Source: CAG-177 sp003514385
GTDB lineage: Bacteria; Bacillota; Clostridia; Oscillospirales; Acutalibacteraceae
DNA length: 64,000 nucleotides
Direction of reading: 5' to 3'
Assembly (NCBI GenBank): GCA_051920445.1
Contig: JBPPLN010000001.1
Span: 1,426,001 to 1,490,000, forward strand
Part shown: piece by piece, positions 57,305 to 64,000 of the stretch
How the letters are laid out: each line of letters opens with the position of its first letter
Position numbering within the stretch: the stretch's first letter is position 1
The notes under the pieces: generated by a model
What the model was told of the DNA's origin: nothing
Database searches by the model: none
Seen by the model: the letters and a program-made list of their open reading frames with translations, nothing else
Position numbers and translations under genes: made by a program

Positions 57305-58613
57305 AGTTACCGTTATAGGAGCGGGCTTCGCGGGCGTTGAAGCCGCGAGACAGCTGTCGAGCGCGGGGATAAGAGTTACCCTGTGCGAGATGAAGCCGCA
57401 AAAATTCTCGCCCGCCCATTCGAGCCCGAATTTCGCCGAGCTCGTCTGCTCGAACTCCTTCAAGGCTTTGCGCACCGCGAGCGCCGCGGGTGAGCTCAAA
57501 GCCGAGATGGAGATGCTCGGCTCGCTCTGCGTGAGCTGCGCCAAGGCGACTGCCGTCCCCGCAGGCGGCGCTTTAGCCGTTGACAGGGACGATTTCTCCG
57601 TCCTTGTCACAAAGACAGTCGAAGAAGATCCGCTTATAGATATAGTCCGCGGCGAGGTGGCGGAGATACCCGCAGACGGCGTTGTGATTATCGCCGCAGG
57701 TCCGCTCGCGTCCGACGCGCTCTCCAATGAGATAGAGAAAATCTGCCCCGGACATCTGAGCTTCTACGATGCCGCCGCGCCGATAGTTTCGGCTCAGAGC
57801 CTCGATATGTCCTGCGCGTTCAAGCAGTCGCGCTATGACAGGGGCGGCGAGGATGACTATATAAACTGTCCGATGGACAAAGAGGAATATGAGGCGTTTT
57901 ACGAAGCCCTTGTCGGCGCAGAGAGCGCCGAAACTCACTCGTTCGACAAGCGCAAGGGAGTCTACGAGGGCTGTATGCCGATAGAAGTCATGGCTCTGCG
58001 CGGTCAGGATACTATACGCTTCGGCCCGATGAAGCCGGTCGGCCTGCGCGATCCGCGCACGGGACACAGACCGTGGGCGGTGCTCCAGCTCAGAAAAGAG
58101 AACTCGGCAGGTACTATGTACAATCTCGTCGGCTTCCAGACGAATCTGAAATTCGGCGAGCAGAAGCGCGTTTTCTCTATGATACCCGCGCTCAAAGACG
58201 CGGAGTTCGTGCGCTACGGCGTCATGCACCGCAACACATTTATAAATTCACCCAAGCTCCTCGGCGCGGACTTCTCGCTCAGGAGCGACAGACGAATATT
58301 CTTCGCGGGTCAGATAACCGGCGTGGAGGGCTATATGGAGTCCGCCGCCTCGGGAATCCTCGCCGGCATCAACGCCGCGCGGTATATAAACGGAAAAGAC
58401 CCATTCGTCATGCCCGGGGACACCGTCATGGGTGCGCTCGCACGCTATATCAGCGACGGGAGCGTGACGGATTTTCAGCCCATGGGCGCAAACTTCGGAA
58501 TACTTCCGCCCCTCGACGAGCGTATCCGCTCGAAGCAGGAGCGTTATGAGAAGATCTCGCAGCGGGGACTCGAGTCTGCGGGAAAATATATCGAAGGAGA
58601 GAATGAAAAATGA
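57297..58613 (+). CDS. trmFO: Folate-dependent tRNA (uracil-54) methyltransferase TrmFO
   Basis: 438 residues. The FAD-binding N-terminus 'KVTVIGAGFAGVEAARQL', 'LCEMKPQKFSPAHSSPNFAELVCSNSFK', and 'CPMDKEEYEAFYEAL' are family marks. It methylates U54 of tRNAs using methylenetetrahydrofolate and FADH2. The ATG at 57297 lies inside the topA 3' end (overlap of eight bases); codons upstream of it are topA in another frame. The order dprA-topA-trmFO is conserved in Firmicutes. Confidence 0.97.
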   Translation: MNKVTVIGAGFAGVEAARQLSSAGIRVTLCEMKPQKFSPAHSSPNFAELVCSNSFKALRTASAAGELKAEMEMLGSLCVSCAKATAVPAGGALAVDRDDFSVLVTKTVEEDPLIDIVRGEVAEIPADGVVIIAAGPLASDALSNEIEKICPGHLSFYDAAAPIVSAQSLDMSCAFKQSRYDRGGEDDYINCPMDKEEYEAFYEALVGAESAETHSFDKRKGVYEGCMPIEVMALRGQDTIRFGPMKPVGLRDPRTGHRPWAVLQLRKENSAGTMYNLVGFQTNLKFGEQKRVFSMIPALKDAEFVRYGVMHRNTFINSPKLLGADFSLRSDRRIFFAGQITGVEGYMESAASGILAGINAARYINGKDPFVMPGDTVMGALARYISDGSVTDFQPMGANFGILPPLDERIRSKQERYEKISQRGLESAGKYIEGENEK

Positions 58614-59614
58614 AGATTATAGTTGATGCTTTCGGCGGCGACAATGCGCCTCTTGAGGTTATCAAGGGCAGCCGCAACGCAAAGGACGATCTCGGCGTGG
58701 ATATAGCGCTCGTCGGCGACAAGGAGAAGATATTCTCCTGTGCCGCGCAGAACAAGATATCGCTCACAGGCATTGATATTATGGACGCCCCGGACGTTAT
58801 CGCCATGACCGATCAGCCCGGCGAGATACTCAAAAGCAAGAAAAACTGCTCCATGGCGGTCGGACTCCAGGCTCTTGCGGACGGCAAGGGTGACGCATTC
58901 GTCAGTGCCGGGTCAACCGGCGCGCTCGTCATGGGTGCGACTTTTATCGTCAAGCGCATCAAGGGCGTAAAACGCCCGGCGATAGGCAGCGTCCTGCCCT
59001 CTAATGACAAGCCGTTTCTTCTGCTCGACTGCGGCGCGAACGCAGACTGCACCGCGGAGCATTTAAAGCAGTTCGCCCAGATGGGCGCGATATATTCGGA
59101 GAAGTTCGTAAAAGTTCAGTCTCCGCGCGTGGCTCTTGCGAATATCGGCACCGAGGACAGCAAGGGCGACCGCCTGCGCCATGAGGCGTTCGATCTGCTC
59201 AAAGAGACGAAAGGCGTCAACTTCATCGGCAACGTCGAGACTCGCGACGTGCCCTACGGCTGCTGCGACGTGCTCGTTGCGGACGGCTTTACGGGCAACA
59301 TTATCCTCAAGCTCTATGAGGGTGTCGCGGGTGCGATGATGGCGAATATCAAGAGCATATTCAAAAAGAGCTCGATAACCATGCTCGCCGCCATGATGGT
59401 CAAGGGCGGACTGCTCGCGCTCAAGGTGAGAATGGATTATTCCGAGTTCGGCGGCGCGCCGCTGCTCGGAGTCAACGGCGTTGTTATCAAGGCGCACGGC
59501 TCGTCCGACGCAAAGGCTATCCGCAATGCCATAAAGCAGGCCAAGACCTGCGCAGAAAAAAATATAGTCGGCACCATTGCGCAGAGCGTCAAGGAAGCTG
59601 CCGACGCGGAGTAA
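58610..59614 (+). CDS. plsX: Phosphate acyltransferase PlsX
   Basis: 334 residues. 'MKIIVDAFGGDNAPLEVIKGS' is the PlsX N-terminus; 'GQVSAGSTGALVMGATFIVKRIKGVKRPAIGSVLPS'-like and 'LVADGFTGNIILKLYEG' segments confirm the fold. It makes acyl-phosphate from acyl-ACP for phospholipid synthesis. The start overlaps the trmFO stop by four bases (ATGA). The acyl carrier protein gene that commonly follows plsX is absent; rnc starts four bases after the plsX stop. Confidence 0.97.
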   Translation: MKIIVDAFGGDNAPLEVIKGSRNAKDDLGVDIALVGDKEKIFSCAAQNKISLTGIDIMDAPDVIAMTDQPGEILKSKKNCSMAVGLQALADGKGDAFVSAGSTGALVMGATFIVKRIKGVKRPAIGSVLPSNDKPFLLLDCGANADCTAEHLKQFAQMGAIYSEKFVKVQSPRVALANIGTEDSKGDRLRHEAFDLLKETKGVNFIGNVETRDVPYGCCDVLVADGFTGNIILKLYEGVAGAMMANIKSIFKKSSITMLAAMMVKGGLLALKVRMDYSEFGGAPLLGVNGVVIKAHGSSDAKAIRNAIKQAKTCAEKNIVGTIAQSVKEAADAE

Positions 59615-59618
59615 GAAA

Positions 59619-60299
59619 ATGGACAACAGAGAACTCGAAAAGAAAATAGGCTACAATTTCAAGAATAAAAAGCTGCTCACCGAGGCGCTGACCCACTCGT
59701 CATACGCCAACGAGCGGCAGGACGGCACGCGCTGCAACGAGCGCCTGGAGTTTCTGGGCGACTCGGTGCTCGGCTTTATCTCCGCCGAGCATTTCTTCCA
59801 TCACTTCAAGCACCTGCCCGAGGGCGAGCTGACGAAGAGACGCGCTTATTTCGTCTGCGAGAAGTCACTCAGCGAATTTGCGCGCACTCTCGGTATCGGC
59901 GACTATCTGCTCTTCGGCAAGGGTGAGGTGCTCACCGGCGGCAAGGATCGCCCGTCTATCCTCGCCGATGCGTTTGAGGCTGTGCTCGCCGCTATCTATC
60001 TCGACGGCGGCATAGAGCCGGCGAAGAAGTTTGTTTTCCGTTTTATCGATAAGGCGGACGAGGAGAAGCCGGTCGTCACGGACTACAAGACCACCTTGCA
60101 GGAGATAGTCCAGCGCAATCCCGAAGAGGCGGTCGAATATGTCCTCGTCGGCGAGAGCGGACCCGACCACAACAAGACCTTCAGCGTCGAAGTCCATCTC
60201 AACAGCAATGTTATCGGCCACGGCTCGGGCAGAAGCAAGAAGATAGCCGAGCAGGCGGCGGCAAAAGAGGCTCTGGAGCTTATGGGGCTCAAGGCATGA
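59619..60299 (+). CDS. rnc: Ribonuclease III
   Basis: 226 residues. The RNase III signature 'NERLEFLGDSVLGFISAEHFF' (about 38-58) carries the acidic Mg2+ ligands, with 'PSILADAFEAVLAAIYLDGG' as the second acidic block. The C-terminal double-stranded RNA-binding domain (about 155-224) ends 'KKIAEQAAAKEALELMGLK'. It matures rRNA and other dsRNA. The start at 59619 gives the canonical N-terminus; it overlaps the radical SAM gene by four bases. Confidence 0.97.
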   Translation: MDNRELEKKIGYNFKNKKLLTEALTHSSYANERQDGTRCNERLEFLGDSVLGFISAEHFFHHFKHLPEGELTKRRAYFVCEKSLSEFARTLGIGDYLLFGKGEVLTGGKDRPSILADAFEAVLAAIYLDGGIEPAKKFVFRFIDKADEEKPVVTDYKTTLQEIVQRNPEEAVEYVLVGESGPDHNKTFSVEVHLNSNVIGHGSGRSKKIAEQAAAKEALELMGLKA

Positions 60300-61303
60300 A
60301 ACATATAAACGTCTCCGTATTCGTTCCCCACGCGGGCTGCCCGCACCAGTGCAGCTTCTGCAATCAGAGGAGTATTTCGGGCGCGAAGAGCCAGCCGACG
60401 GCGCAGGATGTGCGCGACGCGGCGCTCGTCGCCATGCGCTCGTCCCCCGAGGAAATAAAAGACGGGGAGATAGCATTTTTCGGCGGCAGCTTCACGGCTA
60501 TCGACCGCGATTATATGATCGAGCTGCTCTCTTCTGCACAGGAGTTCATCGGCGAAAACGGCTTCAAGGGCATCAGAATATCCACCCGCCCGGACGCTGT
60601 TGACGGCGAGATATGCGATATCCTCGAAAAATATCACGTTACGGCGGTCGAACTCGGCGCACAGAGCACGAATGATAAAGTGCTCGCGATGAACCGCAGG
60701 GGTCACACGCGCGAGGATATCTTCCGCTCGGCGCGGCTTTTAAAAGAACGCGGCTTCGAATTGGGGCTCCAGATGATGACCGGGCTCTACGGTTCGAATG
60801 ATGAGGACAGCATCGGGACGGCGCGGGATATAATCTCGCTTTCACCCGATACCGCGCGGATATATCCGACGGTAGTTATAGAAAACACGGAGCTCGCCGA
60901 GCTATACCGCAATGGCGAATACCGCCCGCAGACTCCCGAAGAGGCGGCGGTGCTCTGCGCGAAGATACTGCCGATGTTCGAAAATGCGGGGATAAAGGTC
61001 ATCCGCCTCGGACTTCATTCCGGCGGCGACGTCGAGGGTTCTTTCGTTGCCGGCGCATATCATCCGGCTCTGCGCGAGATGTGCGAGGGACATATATATT
61101 TTGATATTATTAATAAAGCTCTCTCCGGAAAAGAAAAGGGGAAGTACATAATATACGTCGCCTCGCGTGAAATTTCAAAAGCCTCCGGACAGAGAAGATG
61201 TAATATCGAAAAACTCAGAGAACTCGGCTATGAATGTAAAATAAAAGAGAGTGCGGCTCTCTCGGCGCGCGATATAACCTTGGAAAAAGTCAACTTATTA
61301 TAA
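60296..61303 (+). CDS. Radical SAM protein, Elp3-type without acetyltransferase domain
   Basis: 335 residues. 'VPHAGCPHQCSFCNQRSISG' carries the CxxxCxxC cluster that binds [4Fe-4S] and SAM (about 14-22). 'GEIAFFGGSFTAIDRDYM', 'ISTRPDAVDGEI', 'VTAVELGAQSTNDKVLAMNRRGHT' and 'QMMTGLYGSNDE' are typical of the Elp3/TIGR-like radical SAM group. It lacks the GNAT domain of true Elp3 (tRNA-uridine modification), so the function is unknown. Its conserved place between rnc and smc in Clostridia is noteworthy. Confidence 0.88.
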   Translation: MKHINVSVFVPHAGCPHQCSFCNQRSISGAKSQPTAQDVRDAALVAMRSSPEEIKDGEIAFFGGSFTAIDRDYMIELLSSAQEFIGENGFKGIRISTRPDAVDGEICDILEKYHVTAVELGAQSTNDKVLAMNRRGHTREDIFRSARLLKERGFELGLQMMTGLYGSNDEDSIGTARDIISLSPDTARIYPTVVIENTELAELYRNGEYRPQTPEEAAVLCAKILPMFENAGIKVIRLGLHSGGDVEGSFVAGAYHPALREMCEGHIYFDIINKALSGKEKGKYIIYVASREISKASGQRRCNIEKLRELGYECKIKESAALSARDITLEKVNLL

Positions 61304-61317
61304 AGGCAGGCAGATAA

Positions 61318-64000
61318 ATGTTACTAAAAGCACTCGAACTGCAGGGCTTCAAATCCTTTCCCGACAAGACAACGCTTGAATTCGGAAAAGGCATAACCGC
61401 CGTCATAGGCCCCAACGGCTCCGGTAAGAGCAATATCTCCGACGCCGTTCGCTGGGTTCTCGGCGAGCAGTCCTCAAAGAGCCTGCGCGGCTCGAAAATG
61501 GAGGACGTCATATTCGGCGGCACGTCGCTCAGAAAAGCGATGGGCTTTGCCGAGGTCACTCTGCGCCTCGATAACACCGACCGCACCCTCAACAACTGCG
61601 ACAAGGACGATGTCTCCGTCACCCGCCGCTACTACCGCTCGGGCGAGAGCGAGTATCTCCTGAACGGCGAGACTGTCCGCCTGCGCGATATCCACGAGCT
61701 GTTTATGGACACGGGACTCGGACGCGACGGCTATTCCATGGTCAGCCAGGGCAGAGTCGCCGACCTTATCTCTTCGCGCTCGCCGCAGAGGCGCGATATG
61801 CTCGAAGAGGCGGCGGGAATATCCCATTTCAGATACCGCCGCGCGGACGCGACCCGCAGACTCGAACAGGCGGAGGAAAATCTCGTTCGCCTGCGCGATA
61901 TATTGACCGAGCTCGAAGGACGCGTCGGGCCGCTCAAAACGCAGAGCGAAAAAGCGCAGAAATTCCTTGTGCTTGCAGGGGAGAAAAAGGAGCTTGAGAT
62001 AGGACTCTGGCTCAAGACGATAGAGCGCTCCCGCGAGGGGCTCAGGGCGCAGGAGGATAAAATATCCCTCGCCGCCGCTGACTATGAGCAGGCGGAGCGC
62101 GAGCTCGAACAGATATCGGCTCAGATAGAAGAGCTGATGAGCACGGGCAGCGGAATAACCGTGCAGATAGAAGAACTGCGAACGAAAGCCGCCTCTGACG
62201 AAGAGCAGGCGACCGCAGTTGACGGCAGAATCGCCGTCGAGCACAACAACCTCGCGCATAACCGCGAGACGATAGAGCGCATAAAGCGCGACATGGAGGC
62301 GGCGACCGCCACCGAGCAGCACCTCGAAGAGCAGATCGACGCCGCCCAAAAAGAAATAGAATCTATAGACGCCGAGATAAAGGGCTGCCAGGCGCAGCTG
62401 CTCGAACTGCTCGACAGCACCGGCAAGCTCAAGGAGCAGGAGAGCGCGATAACCGCCGAGCGCGACAGCGCGGAGGCGCAGGCGAAGACCATAAACGAGT
62501 CTCTCTCCGCCGCAAAAATCGAACAGAGCACGGCGCGCTCCTCCGCGCAGGAGATAGCCGCGCGCCTCGGCACAGTCGACGAAGTCATCGCTTCGCGCGG
62601 CGGACTGCTGGACGCACTCCGTGAGCAGGCCGAAGTCAGCCGCAGAAATCTTGACGCGTGCCTTGAAAATATAGAATCACTTTCAAATTCAATAGACGGC
62701 TACTCTATGATAGTCCGTTCGCGCTCCGAAAAGGCGGAGAAGATGCGCCGCGAGCTTGACGCTGCAACGCTCGATATCCACCAGAAGCAGGCGCGCATCA
62801 GAATGCTCGAGGATCTCGAAAAGAACATGGAGGGCTATTCAGGCTCCGTTAAAGCGGTCATGCGCGAAGCAAAGCGCGGAACTCTGCGCGGAATCCACGG
62901 ACCTGTGTCCCAGCTGATAACCGTTGATGCGAAGTACGCCGCGGCGGTCGAGACGGCTCTCGGCGCCGCCGTGCAGAATATAGTAACCGACGACGAGTCG
63001 GCGGCAAAACGCGCCATAGCCTATCTTAAAGAGAGCCGCGCAGGACGCGCGACTTTCCTGCCGATGACGGCGATAAAGCCGCGCCCGTTCAGGGAGGATG
63101 GACTCGACTCCTGCGCCGGATTCATCGACATGGCGGACAGGCTTCTTCGATGCGACGACGAGTATCTGCCGATAATCAGGAATCTGCTCAGCCACACCGC
63201 CGTTGCGGATAATATCGACAGCGCGATAGCCATCTCCAAGCGCTTCGGCCACAGATTCAAAGTCGTCACGCTCGACGGTCAGGTCATGAATGCGGGCGGC
63301 TCAATGACGGGCGGTTCGCGCGGGCAGAACGCGGGCATACTCAGCCGCGGCAATGATATCGAACAGCTCAAAAAGACCGTCGCGAAGCTTGAAAAAGACC
63401 TCGCCGAGCGGCAGGAGAGATACAAAGAGCTCGCGGGCGAAGTTTCGGCGGCGCAGGCGGAATACGACGGCGTGACGGCGGAGCTCCAGAAAGCGCAGGA
63501 AGAAAAAATCCGCCGCGAGGGCGAACTGCGCATGATAGACGACAAGATAGAAACCGCCGAGTCGGCGCTCAATGACCTCGAAGCGGAGAAGCGCAGCTCC
63601 GCAGAGCGCACCGCAAAGCTCGAAGAGATTCAGACTCAGGCGCAGAAGAAGATAGATGAATTTACCTCTCAGCTCGACTCGGTCAATGAAAAGATAACCG
63701 AAATCGAATCGCGCCGCGATGAACTGCTCAGCACCCGCGAGCAGAACGCGGACAAAGAGAGCAGCATCAACCTCAGCATCCTTGCGTTCAAAAAGGATAT
63801 TCAGGCGCGAGAGGAAGTTATCGAAACGCTCAAACGCCGCAGAAGCTCCCATGAGGGTCATGCCGATGAACTCAAATCGGAGATCGACTCCATAACCGAG
63901 CAGATGACCGCAACGAACGAGCTGATTGAACAGCTCAAAGGCGAGGCGGCATCGCTTCGCGCCGAGGCTCAGCAGAAGAAAGACGAGATATCCTCGCTCG
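61318..64000 (+). CDS. smc: Chromosome segregation ATPase SMC, 5' part (cut by window end)
   Basis: 894 codons of an expected about 1190. Walker A is 'VIGPNGSGKSNISDAVRWVLGEQS' (about 30-55). A long Glu/Arg/Ala-rich coiled coil follows (about 165-500). The hinge is about 505-690 ('HGPVSQLITVDAKYAAAVETALG', 'GGSMTGGSRGQNAG'), and the returning coiled coil runs to the edge. SMC dimers with ScpA/ScpB organise the chromosome. The ATG at 61318 follows AAAGGCAGG. The ABC signature and Walker B lie off-window. Confidence 0.97.
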   Translation, partial: MLLKALELQGFKSFPDKTTLEFGKGITAVIGPNGSGKSNISDAVRWVLGEQSSKSLRGSKMEDVIFGGTSLRKAMGFAEVTLRLDNTDRTLNNCDKDDVSVTRRYYRSGESEYLLNGETVRLRDIHELFMDTGLGRDGYSMVSQGRVADLISSRSPQRRDMLEEAAGISHFRYRRADATRRLEQAEENLVRLRDILTELEGRVGPLKTQSEKAQKFLVLAGEKKELEIGLWLKTIERSREGLRAQEDKISLAAADYEQAERELEQISAQIEELMSTGSGITVQIEELRTKAASDEEQATAVDGRIAVEHNNLAHNRETIERIKRDMEAATATEQHLEEQIDAAQKEIESIDAEIKGCQAQLLELLDSTGKLKEQESAITAERDSAEAQAKTINESLSAAKIEQSTARSSAQEIAARLGTVDEVIASRGGLLDALREQAEVSRRNLDACLENIESLSNSIDGYSMIVRSRSEKAEKMRRELDAATLDIHQKQARIRMLEDLEKNMEGYSGSVKAVMREAKRGTLRGIHGPVSQLITVDAKYAAAVETALGAAVQNIVTDDESAAKRAIAYLKESRAGRATFLPMTAIKPRPFREDGLDSCAGFIDMADRLLRCDDEYLPIIRNLLSHTAVADNIDSAIAISKRFGHRFKVVTLDGQVMNAGGSMTGGSRGQNAGILSRGNDIEQLKKTVAKLEKDLAERQERYKELAGEVSAAQAEYDGVTAELQKAQEEKIRREGELRMIDDKIETAESALNDLEAEKRSSAERTAKLEEIQTQAQKKIDEFTSQLDSVNEKITEIESRRDELLSTREQNADKESSINLSILAFKKDIQAREEVIETLKRRRSSHEGHADELKSEIDSITEQMTATNELIEQLKGEAASLRAEAQQKKDEISSL

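Noticed and set aside
1..64000. CRISPR array, prophage or insertion sequence
   Set aside because: No regularly spaced repeats, no integrase, transposase, terminase or structural phage genes seen anywhere.

Overview
The window is a gene-dense stretch of a Gram-positive, probably spore-forming gut anaerobe of the class Clostridia, most like Oscillospirales/Ruminococcaceae. The evidence is SpoVT, a MecA-like adaptor, a T-box before ileS, an infC-rpmI-rplT leader, the order dprA-topA-trmFO, a sensory [FeFe]-hydrogenase locus and a fucose utilisation operon. G+C looks high (upper fifties by eye) except for a paler island around 26.4-28.7 kb. There is no phage, insertion sequence or CRISPR array. 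The mobile-type signals are a duplicated tRNA 3' end and a small dispersed repeat family.

Left part (1-17.5 kb). A run of minus-strand genes starts at 7229: an RnfD-RnfE-RnfA-like membrane trio, a DUF4015-type putative glycoside hydrolase, a GH13 amylase, a degenerate LytR-CpsA-Psr-like protein and a transglutaminase-like lipoprotein cut by the window edge. The Rnf-like trio has lost nearly all cofactor ligands of the family and has no RnfB, C or G beside it; I consider it the best candidate for an undescribed system. After it come mecA-like, rpe, a HAD phosphatase, a secreted GH30 hydrolase, an M24 aminopeptidase, rpsU, and the operon ydcF-nadD-yqeK-rsfS-leuS.

Middle (17.5-41 kb). The cell-shape cluster mreB-mreC-mreD-mrdA-minD lacks minC and minE. 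It is followed by a xylulokinase-like FGGY kinase and tRNA-Arg(ACG), whose last bases recur 201 bp downstream. A TetR repressor and a GPH-family sugar symporter share the same 17-bp operator. A GH95 fucosidase-like lipoprotein and an operon ABC exporter-fucU-fuculokinase-fucI point to scavenging of fucose from host or diet glycans. An AgrA/AgrC-type pair, a flavodoxin and a small membrane protein come next, then a TRIC-family channel under a tandem glycine riboswitch.

Right part (41-64 kb). This holds spoVT, a DUF5058 membrane protein pair, a sensory hydrogenase locus (DRTGG protein, anti-sigma-like ATPase, HydS-like protein, second DRTGG protein, 56-residue protein), T-box-controlled ileS, a roughly 0.9-kb gene-poor stretch, a YhhN-family protein, infC (probably starting at AUA)-rpmI-rplT, a TrmH-family methyltransferase, dprA, topA, trmFO, plsX, rnc, a radical SAM protein and the first 894 codons of smc. 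Many genes start with TTG or GTG; I placed starts by Shine-Dalgarno spacing. All family assignments come from reading motifs and remembered family sequences; no database search was run.
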